Assembly: GCA_030272585.1 (NCBI GenBank)
Contig: BSYQ01000004.1
Location: 5,518,001 to 5,582,000 of the forward strand
Length of the DNA stretch: 64,000 nt
Origin: Bryopsis sp. KO-2023
Lineage: Eukaryota > Chlorophyta > Ulvophyceae > Bryopsidales > Bryopsidaceae
Direction: 5' to 3'
Shown here: piece after piece, positions 22,749 through 32,450 of the stretch
How the letters are laid out: every line of letters starts with the position of its first letter
How positions within the stretch are numbered: the first letter of the stretch is position 1
Made by a program: the position numbers and the translations under genes
The notes under the pieces: generated by a model
What the model saw: only the letters and a program-made list of their open reading frames with translations
What the model was told of the DNA's origin: nothing
The model's database searches: none

Positions 22749-23217
22749 TTTTTGGTTTCGGAGCCCGAAGGAACCGACTGGACTGGAGCTCTCTGCTGGT
22801 TTGACCAGCAGGTTTGTTCGAGGCGCTTAACGCCAGTCGTAAGGTCGTGGGAAAACGGAAAAAGGCAAACGCAGTGAACGGGAAAAAAGGAAAACGTGTG
22901 GTAGCAACGTTGGAAAAGAAACACACCCATAAAAAGAGAGAAAAGAGGGTGCCAACGTTCAGTCGTGTGACAGGACGTTTGGGAAAAAGGTTACCCTGTA
23001 ACCTGCGTCGCTGTCAGCGAACTGTAGTACTCAGGTTCGAAGGGTTAGAGTCGGACGTGAAGGGGTATAGTAGTATTACGTATAGTAACTCTCACGGCAA
23101 GGGCACGTGGGTTATCCGTTCACAGTTCGGCAAGGACAGGTCGTGGCGCGAAAGTCAACGGTCTACAGTTGACAGTAACCGTTGCCTGGAAAGTCAACTG
23201 AAAGTCAAGCGACCAGA

Positions 23218-25464
23218 ATGGCTCTGGTGCCGGTCGTTACAGAAAGCGACATGGTCGCGATAAGCGACGAAGTCATGGAAGGGTCAGAAGTGCAACCAAT
23301 GGTGCACCAGCAAATTCAGAATATACAGATCAATGGTTCTGATCACACTGAAATGCAGAGACAGATTGAGGTCTGGGGTGGAACAGTAACCAACCATCTC
23401 CAGCAATCATTGACCTCCATGCAGAATCAGGTTCAACAAGTCCAGGTTGAACTCTATACACACAGAGAGCAAGCAGAGCTACATCAGTCAACTCTCAAGG
23501 AAGAGTTGCAGTCAGCTTTAGTGCACAGTTTGGAAGAACAGAGTCGAAAACTACAGCAGACTCAGGAACTACATGCAAAGGACTTTTATCAAAGCCTCAC
23601 TGCAAATACAAACACTCAACTGAAGGACCTTGGTGAACAGTTGAGAAGTACAGGAAAAGATCATGCTGTGGGCATGGCTCAGTGGAAAAATAAGAACCAA
23701 ACAGAGCTGGAACTATTCCAGAAGAAGCAGTTAGCTCTTCAGGAGCAACTGATGTTGGTTCAAAAGAAACAACAGGAAGATATTAATGCCCAATTATATG
23801 AAGTGTCTCAGCACATGCAAAGAATGCAAAAACAGCTGATGGAAGAGAGGGAGAGTATGACAAACACAATGACTAGCATACTGCAAGGAGAATTGGACTC
23901 CTATCCTGCAGTCATTCAGAAAATGGTAGCTACAGCAGTGGATGAAACCACCACAGCTATTGAGGACAAGTATAACAATGCTGAAGGACAGAAAGCAGAT
24001 CTAGAAGAGACTAGATGGGCTTTAACTGATCCAGAATATCAGAAAGCAGTTGATGGCTGGATGAAAGATGGAATCCTGAGAACACCTATTCCTCCACAAG
24101 TGATGCAAGTGCATATGATGCAAGCAACACAAACAGTACAGAATACAGAGGAAGGAGAAACTGAGGGACAAACTCAGGATATCCCAACATCTGGTCAGCC
24201 ACCAGTACAGCAAGTTATACCTGCCACAAGTACTGGAGCAGTACCTCCAGGACCCTCTTCTTTAGGTCTCATAGACCTCACTTCAGGACAACAACTGTCC
24301 ATGGGTTTACCACCCCCTATACTGCAACCACCAGCAGTAACTATAGCACCTCCAGCTACCTTTACTGTAGGCACTACCCCAGCACCATCAGGAATGGGAA
24401 TTCGACCACCAAATCCCTTTGAACAGTTAACAAGTCAAAGAGCACCCAGTGGTGGTGCACCTGGAGGAAATCCAGGGGATCCAAATGGATCAAATGGACC
24501 AAATGGCCCAGACAGACCAGGCATGTCTAGAGCATCTGGTTCTGGACATCCAGGGCCAGGGAATGGTGGTGATGGTGGTGGAGGTGATGGAGGAGGTCCC
24601 CCAGGAGGAGGACCACCTGATAGAGATCCTAGTGGTACATCAGGAGGTTCAGGACAAGGTCCTGATAGACCTTATAGCAAACAGATTAAGCTCACTCCCC
24701 CAGAGAAATTCACAGGAGATGAAAGGATGTCTGCAACAGAATGGATACTAGGAATGAAGAGATGGTTGCAGAATCAACACATCTTAGAGAGAGACTGGTT
24801 ATCCTGTTTTCAGTCACATCTCCAGGGAGATGCACTTAGCTGGTTAAACCTGATGGATATACAGATCATGAATCAGGAAAAAGCAGAGTATGCTAGCTGG
24901 CAAGAGTTCACTCAAGAACTAAGGAATGTTTTTGAGCCAGTCTCCCTAATAGAGACTGCCAGAAAACAGTTAAGAACTTTAAGGCAGACTGGAACTGCCT
25001 TAGGCTACATCAGGCTCTTCAGAAAGCTGATGTTTAGACTCCCCAACCTACCTCAAGAAGAAAGATATGCAGCCTTTGTGGATGGGCTCTCAGATAGAAA
25101 TATGCAAGCACAGGTTATGACCCTGTGTGATGGAGATCTGGATAAGGCCATCCTCACAGTCCAAAGACTCTCTGCAACTATAGGCAGTAGAGGTGGCACT
25201 ACTAGCAATTTTAGAGGCAGAGGTAGAGGGAGGGGAAGATTTGGACAGAGAAATACACAGATGTCAGCAATGATGTCTTCTGCAACATCACAACTGCCTC
25301 CTGCAGCAAATTCAGTTAAGGCTGTGCAGCAGAGAGGTCAGATGGGATCTAGGCCCTCAAGGGGAGGATCCTTCAAGTGTTTTCTATGTGGAAGCACAGA
25401 GCATGGGGTGAGACAGTGTCCCAAACTGTCCCAAGCTCAGAAAGCCCTGAAGAAGGGAAACTAA
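23218..25464 (+). CDS. Gag of the chromovirus
   Basis: An open frame of 748 aa. Residues about 40-290 form a long Gln/Glu-rich coiled coil. A Pro/Gly/Thr-rich linker (about 300-490) follows, then the Ty3-type capsid-related domain (from KLTPPEKFTGDERMSATEW to about residue 660). The end carries an Arg/Gly-rich stretch and one CCHC knuckle, CFLCGSTEHGVRQC. The coiled-coil and linker region is unusually long for a Ty3 Gag. The frame overlaps the start of pol in a different frame, as in members of this family that express pol by ribosomal frameshifting. Confidence 0.9.
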   Translation: MALVPVVTESDMVAISDEVMEGSEVQPMVHQQIQNIQINGSDHTEMQRQIEVWGGTVTNHLQQSLTSMQNQVQQVQVELYTHREQAELHQSTLKEELQSALVHSLEEQSRKLQQTQELHAKDFYQSLTANTNTQLKDLGEQLRSTGKDHAVGMAQWKNKNQTELELFQKKQLALQEQLMLVQKKQQEDINAQLYEVSQHMQRMQKQLMEERESMTNTMTSILQGELDSYPAVIQKMVATAVDETTTAIEDKYNNAEGQKADLEETRWALTDPEYQKAVDGWMKDGILRTPIPPQVMQVHMMQATQTVQNTEEGETEGQTQDIPTSGQPPVQQVIPATSTGAVPPGPSSLGLIDLTSGQQLSMGLPPPILQPPAVTIAPPATFTVGTTPAPSGMGIRPPNPFEQLTSQRAPSGGAPGGNPGDPNGSNGPNGPDRPGMSRASGSGHPGPGNGGDGGGGDGGGPPGGGPPDRDPSGTSGGSGQGPDRPYSKQIKLTPPEKFTGDERMSATEWILGMKRWLQNQHILERDWLSCFQSHLQGDALSWLNLMDIQIMNQEKAEYASWQEFTQELRNVFEPVSLIETARKQLRTLRQTGTALGYIRLFRKLMFRLPNLPQEERYAAFVDGLSDRNMQAQVMTLCDGDLDKAILTVQRLSATIGSRGGTTSNFRGRGRGRGRFGQRNTQMSAMMSSATSQLPPAANSVKAVQQRGQMGSRPSRGGSFKCFLCGSTEHGVRQCPKLSQAQKALKKGN

Positions 25465-28400
25465 AAGAGGAGGCTAGTGTTGGGTCAGCTAAGCCTCCAG
25501 ATGATATTGAAATGAAAGAACCCACTACAAAAACACCAGCCTCACTAAATGATGGTGTTCAAGAGACACCTGTGGTTGCAGCCCCTATTGCAACAGAACA
25601 GGAAGCATACACACTGGATGGGGTCACTCCAGGAGTGTTAATTCAAAAGAAAAAGCAGTCTCAAAAGAGAGTGGATAAACAAACAGAGGCCACTGTGAGT
25701 TTACCTACTAGAGTGGAAGGAAATGTTGAGGGAAAGGAACCAGTTCAGACTGCAGTAGCTCAGGCTACAGCAGCATATAGAGGATATGAACTGGCAGGAT
25801 TTATTGGTGCAAAGAAAGCTACAGCATACATTGATACAGGATCCACTGCTAACTATATTAGCATGGATGCAGTCAAGGAACTGGGACTGCAATACAAACC
25901 ACAAGAAACTCCTGTTAAGTTTCTAGATGGTACAGAAAGAAAATCAGTGGGGAGATGTTATGGCATCCCATTTGTCTGTGGAAAGATCCAGCTCTCATTT
26001 GATGCTGATGTCTTTCCAGACAGTAATCACCCAATTCTACTGGGATTGCCCTGGCTCATACACTACAATCCCAAAGTGGATTTTAAGTCAGGAATAATCA
26101 CAGTCAACAAGGGCAGAAAGAGTGTAAAATTACCACTCTCAGTGATGCCTGAATATCAGCTCAAACCCACTGGAGCTACAGAACTTTCCTTTTGTTCTAG
26201 TGGCAGAATCAAAAGACAGATAGAAAAAGGGGAAATCAAACACATCATCATGGTGGTGATCAGGCCAGAGGATGAATCAAAGACTGGAGTAGAAACAATC
26301 CCAGAACAAAGAGAAGGGGATGATCTACAGAAAATCCTGCAGGAGGATATGGATCCCAGGATTAAGGAAGTACTGACTCAGTACAGAAAAGTATTTGCAA
26401 AAGATTTGCCTAAAGGTGTACCTCCTGTCAGACTGGGTCATGAATTCAGGATTGATCTGGAGGAGGGTACAGAACCCATGTATAGACCCCTATACAAACT
26501 GTCTCCTCTTGAGTTAGATGAGGTTAAAAGACAGTTAGATTACCTGTTGGAGATGGATTTCATAGAACCATCACAGTCACCATTTGGGGCACCAATCCTG
26601 TTTGTCCCTAAGAAAGATGGAGGGCTCAGGATGTGCCTGGATTACAGATGGCTCAATAAGAAAACCATCAAAAACAGATACCCTCTGCCCTTACCAGAGG
26701 AGATGATTGACAGGGTACATGGGGCTAGATATTTCACAAAGATTGACCTGAGATCAGGCTACTGGCAGATGCCTCTAAGGGAGGAGGATAGGCCTAAGAC
26801 TGCCTTCAGAAGCAGATTTGGACATTATCAGTTCAAAGTGCTTTCCTTTGGACTTACTAATGCTCCAGCACAATATGTGAACATGGTGAATGATATCTTC
26901 AAGGAGATGTTGGATTTATTTGTGCTGATTTTCATTGATGACCTTCTGATCTATTCCAGAAGCATCTCTGAGCATGTAGAACATCTGGCAGCAGTCTTAG
27001 CCAGGCTACAGAAGTATAGTCTATTTGCAAAGGCTACCAAAAGTGAAATCTGTGTGAAGGAAACAGATTTCTGTGGATTTTGGTTGAGTGAAAAAGGGAT
27101 CTCAGCAATGGATGTGAAAGTTAAGGCAATCAGGGATTGGAAGCCCTTAAAAACAGTTACTGATGTTAGGAGTTTTCTGGGGATGGTTTCCTTCTATAGA
27201 AGATTCATCCCAGACTTTGCAAAGATAGCAGGCCCTCTGCATGACTTAACTAAGAAAGATGTCATGTGGGAGTGGGGATCTGCTCAGGAACAGGCTTTTC
27301 AAACACTCAAAACTGCATTGATGGGGAAACCAGTGCTGATCCATCCTAATCCAGTGAAAGATTACACTGTGATTAGTGATGCATCTGGGGAAGCAACTGG
27401 AGGAGTCCTTTGTCAGGATCATGGCTCTGGATTACAGCCCATAGCCTTCTGCAGTAGGAGATTATCAAAGTCAGAACAGAATTACTCAGTATATGAAAGG
27501 GAACTCCTGGGAATAGCCTACTGCTTGATGCAGTGGAGGCACTATTTAGAGGGCTGCCCAGGAGAAGTCACAGTCTTTACAGACCACCAGCCTTTAACAA
27601 ATTTTATGGATCAAAAGATGATGTCCAGGCCTCAAGCCAGATGGCTGAGAGCAGGACATTTCCTCAGCATCAAACCAAAAATTCAGTACATCCAAGGGAA
27701 ACTGAATCTGGTTGCTGATGCACTATCAAGAAGTCTTCCAGCAGAGCAGGAACTCAAAGTAGTGAGTTCATTACAGCCTAGCACAGAAGAGATTACACTC
27801 TGGGAACAAGCAACACTGGCAGATGTTGAAATCAAAGACATCTACAATCAAATACTGGATGGGGAAAGAATTCCAGGATATGGAATCAATGAATCAGGGT
27901 TATTGATTTATCAAACTCAGGATGGACTCATGAAGTTATGGGTTCCTCAGGAACTGAGAATGAAAGTCCTTACAGAAGGACATGATAATCAGATTTCAGG
28001 ACATCTGGGGATAGAGAGAACTCTGGAGCTGATGTCCAGGAAATACTACTGGAATAACATGAAACAGGATGTCCAGGAATATGTCAGGACATGTGAGGTT
28101 TGCCAGCAAATGAAGCCTGAGTTGAGAGCTCAGAAGGGCTTGCTGCAACCTATTCCAGTAGCTAATAAGAAATGGGATCAGATCACTACTGATCTAGTGA
28201 CTGATTTACCCCCTGTTGATGGATTTGATTCAATTGCAGTGTTTGTTGATAGATTGACTAAGATGGTAAAGTTTATACCCTGCAGCAAAACAATAGATGC
28301 ACCAGGGTATGCAAGGATATTCTTTGATCACATCTTCAGGAATCATGGGATTCCCAGTGTGATAATCAGCGATAGGGACACTAGATTTGCTAGTAAATTT

Positions 28401-29246
28401 TGGCAGGAATTAATGAGATGTGTGGGAACTAAAGTAAGGATGTCCACAGCCTTCCATCCTCAAACAGATGGACAAAGTGAAGTCAGCATCAGAACATTAG
28501 AGAATTTCCTAAGACCCTATGTGGAAGAGCATCCAGAGACATGGATGCAGGGATTAGGGATGGCTGAATTTGCAGCCAACAATGCTGTACACACATCTAC
28601 AGGATACAGCCCCTTCTACTTGATGTATGGGGTGCATCCTCAGCTGCCAGGAGATCTACTGGCTGGAAAAGCTCAAGCTGAAGCAGAATCAGTGCAAGAG
28701 ATGATATCTCATATGCAGGAAGTCATCAATGATGCTAAAGACAGATATAAAACAGCTCAAGAGAAGATGAGGCAGCAAGCTAATAAGAAAAGGAGGGATG
28801 TACAGTTTCAAGTGGGAGAAAAGGTGCTGCTCTCCACAAAGACATTGAATTTATCAGTCTTGAAACATATTCCAGTGAAAATCAGAAGAAGATATATAGG
28901 GCCTTTTGTTATTGCTGCTGCAGTGGGATCTGTGGCATATAGATTGGTGTTACCAGATGGATGGAAATTACATCCTGTATTTCATGTATCAAAGTTGAGA
29001 AAACTTCAGGAGAGTTCAAAGTTTCCTAGGGAGGTAATGGCACCTCCAGCAGAATTAGATTCTGAGGGAGAAGAAGAATTTGAAGTTGAGGCTGTAGTAA
29101 GACATAAGTTTTCAGGAAGAAAAAGGAGATTTTTAGTAGTCTGGAAGGGGTATCCACTTAGTGAAGCAACATGGGAACCCCAAGACAATTTATTGAATGC
29201 ATCAGAGATCCTGGCTGATTATAAGAGGAGAGCTGGGATCAGGTAG
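25377..29246 (+). CDS. Pol of the chromovirus: PR-RT-RH-IN-chromodomain
   Basis: An open frame of about 1290 aa. In order: retropepsin-type protease with DTGST, reverse transcriptase with the FIDDLLIY form of the YxDD box, Ty3-type RNase H (VISDASGEATGG), integrase with an H-H-C-C zinc domain (HLGIERT...CEVCQQ) and a DDE core, and a C-terminal chromodomain (RFLVVWKGYPLSEATWEP). The chromodomain in this family is known to steer integration toward marked chromatin. Every expected domain is recognisable and the frame is open. Confidence 0.95.
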   Translation: MFSMWKHRAWGETVSQTVPSSESPEEGKLKEEASVGSAKPPDDIEMKEPTTKTPASLNDGVQETPVVAAPIATEQEAYTLDGVTPGVLIQKKKQSQKRVDKQTEATVSLPTRVEGNVEGKEPVQTAVAQATAAYRGYELAGFIGAKKATAYIDTGSTANYISMDAVKELGLQYKPQETPVKFLDGTERKSVGRCYGIPFVCGKIQLSFDADVFPDSNHPILLGLPWLIHYNPKVDFKSGIITVNKGRKSVKLPLSVMPEYQLKPTGATELSFCSSGRIKRQIEKGEIKHIIMVVIRPEDESKTGVETIPEQREGDDLQKILQEDMDPRIKEVLTQYRKVFAKDLPKGVPPVRLGHEFRIDLEEGTEPMYRPLYKLSPLELDEVKRQLDYLLEMDFIEPSQSPFGAPILFVPKKDGGLRMCLDYRWLNKKTIKNRYPLPLPEEMIDRVHGARYFTKIDLRSGYWQMPLREEDRPKTAFRSRFGHYQFKVLSFGLTNAPAQYVNMVNDIFKEMLDLFVLIFIDDLLIYSRSISEHVEHLAAVLARLQKYSLFAKATKSEICVKETDFCGFWLSEKGISAMDVKVKAIRDWKPLKTVTDVRSFLGMVSFYRRFIPDFAKIAGPLHDLTKKDVMWEWGSAQEQAFQTLKTALMGKPVLIHPNPVKDYTVISDASGEATGGVLCQDHGSGLQPIAFCSRRLSKSEQNYSVYERELLGIAYCLMQWRHYLEGCPGEVTVFTDHQPLTNFMDQKMMSRPQARWLRAGHFLSIKPKIQYIQGKLNLVADALSRSLPAEQELKVVSSLQPSTEEITLWEQATLADVEIKDIYNQILDGERIPGYGINESGLLIYQTQDGLMKLWVPQELRMKVLTEGHDNQISGHLGIERTLELMSRKYYWNNMKQDVQEYVRTCEVCQQMKPELRAQKGLLQPIPVANKKWDQITTDLVTDLPPVDGFDSIAVFVDRLTKMVKFIPCSKTIDAPGYARIFFDHIFRNHGIPSVIISDRDTRFASKFWQELMRCVGTKVRMSTAFHPQTDGQSEVSIRTLENFLRPYVEEHPETWMQGLGMAEFAANNAVHTSTGYSPFYLMYGVHPQLPGDLLAGKAQAEAESVQEMISHMQEVINDAKDRYKTAQEKMRQQANKKRRDVQFQVGEKVLLSTKTLNLSVLKHIPVKIRRRYIGPFVIAAAVGSVAYRLVLPDGWKLHPVFHVSKLRKLQESSKFPREVMAPPAELDSEGEEEFEVEAVVRHKFSGRKRRFLVVWKGYPLSEATWEPQDNLLNASEILADYKRRAGIR

Positions 29247-29487
29247 ACGTTAGATGCACTTTTGATTCTGTGGCTGAAGGATCAGGAATCCCAGTGACTA
29301 GGGGATGGGTTGCATAAGGGCAGTGAAGTGTTTTCTGAACTTCTGTGGGTTAAGGATTTTATGGGGATCTAATTATCCTTTCAGAAGTGCAGGGAGCTTG
29401 GGATTTGCATCACCCTAGTTCAGAGTTACTTTTACAGAATCAGAAGGATGCATTTGATGGATACTTGGTGAGGGCACCAACTGCCCC

Positions 29488-29502
29488 CAGGGGGGAGGCA
29501 AT
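29488..29502 (+). other. Polypurine tract of the chromovirus
   Basis: A purine run (AGGGGGGAGG) directly before the right LTR, in the position where plus-strand DNA synthesis is primed in LTR retroelements. Confidence 0.75.
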
Positions 29503-30015
29503 TGATACCAGCTGCTGACGTCCAGGGACGTCAGACGTCAAAGGCGTCATGCATCTGACGTCTGTGAAGCGTCAGATGCATCCCCGGTGAATGACAGCAT
29601 CCTCCCAAGGAGGTACTACTGAACTACAGCGAGGAAACCACCGTAAGAGCACAGAGTCAAGACAGTGGTTCGATCAATCAGATGAGGACTTGCGAGACTG
29701 AGGTTCTGGGTTCGAGTCTGAGTGAGAACGTGCTTTGGTCTGGGCTTGTGTGTGAGTGTGTAAGTGAGTCAGGAGTAGAACTGGCGGCTGTGAGTCAGGG
29801 TAGTGGGAGTGTTACGGGTGGTTAGTCACCCTCGGGAAAGTCGAACTGGGAGTTGAAATGATGGGACGCTTGATGTAACCTTGCTTTTCAGTGATCTGTG
29901 GTGTGACCCCGAGTCTGTGACCCGTGCGATTTTGTGTGACCGTTCCGCCGCCGCCTCACTCTTTTCCGAGATAGGAGACGTCGCTCGCGGACGTCAGTCC
30001 TCCCGAGCGATAACA
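29503..30015 (+). repeat. Right LTR of the chromovirus
   Basis: 513 bp, two differences from the left LTR by eye, followed directly by the 5-bp target duplication GCAAC and the resumed Ngaro-type sequence. Confidence 0.95.
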
Positions 30016-30020
30016 GCAAC

Positions 30021-32450
30021 TCGCGCATTCCAACAGCATTGAAAGGCGCTTGGAACGAGTTGAAGGAGCGATATTTACGGTGCGGGGCAATGAGGGAGGC
30101 GCGTTGCAGGGATTACGTTTCTCGCGCTTTCCTAGTCGAAAAGAAGGTCGACGACGTCGTGGTCGGCCACAGGTTGTGCGTGGATCTTCGCTTCGTGAAC
30201 TCCTTTTGCCGCAAGTTATCGGTAAAATACGAGACCCTCCGTTCCTTCCTCCCTCGTCTACGCCCGCGGGATTGGATCGTGTCCTGGGATTTGGAGGACG
30301 CATACTTCAACATAAGGTTCCGGGAGTCGGAGGTCCGCTTCTTTTGTGCGACCATCGAAGGCATAACGTACGAGTTCCCGGCGTTGATGTTCGGGTTCGT
30401 GAATGCCCCGGCGATCTTTACGAAGGTGATGCGAGCGGTTGTGTCTTTCCTACGAGCGCCCAGAATATCGAGGTGGAAATGTCCGACGTCCCCAGGATTG
30501 AGGAGGTATTGGATGAGCAACCCAGCGCCGACGATAGCTCCCTACTTGGACGACTTTGCTGGAGCAATGAGCAGCGAACTGGCAGCGACCAAGTTGGGGG
30601 AGTTTATCAGAGGGATCCTGATGGATTTGCAGTTGCGGTGGAAGGAAAAGGAAGTGCCAGTGGATAGCGGTGCAGTACTTTCGTCATTTGGGCCTAATAA
30701 TCGATACAGCGCAGGGTCTGGTGATCGCACCGCCGGAAAAGATTGCTCGGATCCACAAGGAGGCGCGGTTGTTGAAAGAGATGAGGAAAGTCCCCAAGAG
30801 AAGGTTAGCGCGATTTGCGGGTTGGTGTCAGAGTTTGGGCCTGGCGATTCCATTGGCGAGATACCACCTCAGGAGCCTATTTTGGGATATGACCCTGGGA
30901 GCGACTTGGGCATCCTTAATCGAGTTATCATCGGAGACGAAGGAGGATCTGGCGGTGTGGAGTGTGATGAACGAGCGTCACACATCATCGGTTTATTGGA
31001 AGGTCCCAGCGACGATCAGTCTTTATACCGATGCGTCGATGAGTGGTTGGGGGTCCCACCTGGTGGATCCATTGGCCAAGGGAAGCGTTCCTGTCCTAGC
31101 ACGGGGCATTTGGTCGCACGACGAAAAGAGCGAGCATATAAATGTGCTCGAGTTGAGAGCAGTGGAGGCAGCGATTCGCGCGTTCCATGGTTCCTTGGAA
31201 AATCGAACAGTTCGCCTGGTAACCGACAGAGATAGGACTTTACGGTTACGGTCACCGTAACCGGACCGTAACCACCGTAACCGGACCGTAACCGGAGTAC
31301 AATTTTCGTCAGAAAATCGTACTTTTACGGCCGTAACCGTAGCACCGTACCACTCCGTACCGCTCCGTACCGGACCGTAACGACCGTAACGGCCGTAACA
31401 ACCGTAAACCGTAGAAAGTGACCCCCGCAGGGTCCCGCGATTCCAAAGGAACCCAGGGGGATTCGAACCCGCGACCCTACTGACTGCAGCCTAACGCTTT
31501 AGCACTGAACCACGCTACTTCACGGTGATTTAGGGCCTACCGTAGTTATACCGTACCTGTTCCGTACCGTAAAAACAACATATTACTCCGGTTACGGTAC
31601 GGAGTTACGGCCGTAGTACGGTGACCGTAACCCGACCGTAACCGGACCGGACCGGAGTCGGACCAAAAATTTGGCCCAAGTCCTATCTCTGGTAACCGAT
31701 TCACAGGTGGTGTTATCGATCTTGTTGAAGATGACGACGCGGAGCCCAAGGCTGATGGGACCACTCAGGTTGTTGTATCGAATTTTGGAGTCTCGAAAGA
31801 TTGCTCTGCAACCGGAGTGGATTCCCTCGAAGGAGAATGTGTGGGCGGACAAATTGTCGAGAACGAGTCTTTCGGAGGAGGATTACTTAATCAATCGGAA
31901 GTGGTTGAATCAGTTCAACCGATGGTGGGGACCGTTCGATCTGGACAGATTTGCGTCGCAATGGAGCAAGGTGGTGTTTCGTTACAATGCGGAATGGGGC
32001 GATCCGATGGCGGAGAACGAGGCGTTCAGTGCCTTGGATTGGGACCAGGGCCACGCGTGGTGTCATCCACCGATTCGTCTGCTTTCGCAGTTGGGGGACC
32101 TGCTGCGCTCATTCCCTCAGGTAACCGCCACTGTGTTGATGCCCTTGTGGCCGTCAGCCCCTTGGTTTCGGCCGATGTTCGAATTGTTTCAGGAGTATGC
32201 AGTGATTCCAGCGTGGGCCAACCCGCTACTGCCCCCATTGGGCCGAGAGGACGAACCATTTCCCCAGGGCCGTTGGAATGTCATGGTGGGCGTGATTCGC
32301 AAGACGAGGTGTGGCTTCAGGAGCTATGGGGTGAATTGGAGGGATGCGTCGATTGGACCGACGAGACGCTACCTCAGTTTGGAGAATTGTCGGATATCGA
32401 ACGCAGAGAGCTGTTTGGCGACTTAGCATTATCGAACAGCCCAGGAGGTC
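30021..32450 (+). CDS. Reverse transcriptase and RNase H region of the Ngaro-type element (defective)
   Basis: Shows tyrosine-recombinase-retroelement RT motifs: HRLCVDLRFVNSF, DWIVSWDLEDAYFNIRF, FGFVNAPAIFTKVM and the catalytic box APYLDDF. An RNase H with SLYTDASMSGWGSHL and INVLELRAVEAA follows. The RNase H is split by the hAT-type insertion at 31227-31691, and its end (IPSKENVWADKLSR) lies beyond it. The upstream start of this coding region lies left of the Ty3/gypsy insertion (near 21980-22235). Treated as a fossil. Confidence 0.8.
31227..31691. mobile_element. hAT-type miniature element (MITE) inside RNase H
   Basis: A 465-bp non-autonomous DNA element with 14-bp perfect terminal inverted repeats, CAGAGATAGGACTT. 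It is flanked by an 8-bp direct duplication GTAACCGA (31219-31226 and 31692-31699), the hallmark of hAT transposition. The C-A-G-A-G start fits the hAT terminal consensus. The inside is packed with ACCGTAACCGG-type subterminal repeats in both orientations, typical of hAT transposase binding regions, and has a tRNA-like core. No coding capacity. It inserted after the host retroelement, so it is young. Confidence 0.88.
31440..31520 (-). pseudogene. tRNA-like module within the hAT-type MITE
   Basis: On the minus strand a perfect B-box GGTTCGAATCC (31459-31469) follows an A-box-like TGGTTCAGTGC at normal tRNA spacing. The middle resembles an anticodon arm with GCA in the loop (Cys-like). The acceptor stem does not pair, so this is a tRNA-derived relic or an internal Pol III promoter, not a working tRNA gene. 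Confidence 0.6.

Larger units (their letters stand above)
22236..30015 (+). mobile_element. Ty3/gypsy chromovirus, looks whole, very young
   Basis: LTR retroelement of 7780 bp inserted in the Ngaro-type element. The LTRs are 513 bp each, start TGATACC and end ATAACA, and differ at only two positions, so the insertion is recent. The 5-bp target duplication GCAAC flanks both ends (22231-22235 and 30016-30020). Order inside: LTR, leader of about 470 bp, gag, pol (protease, reverse transcriptase, RNase H, integrase with C-terminal chromodomain), polypurine tract, LTR. The domain order and chromodomain place it in the chromovirus branch. No envelope gene is present. Coding regions are A-rich, unlike the host exons. 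Confidence 0.95.

Noticed and set aside
31440-31520. A functional tRNA-Cys gene
   Set aside because: The acceptor stem does not pair and the anticodon arm is poor. Only the internal promoter-like boxes are preserved.
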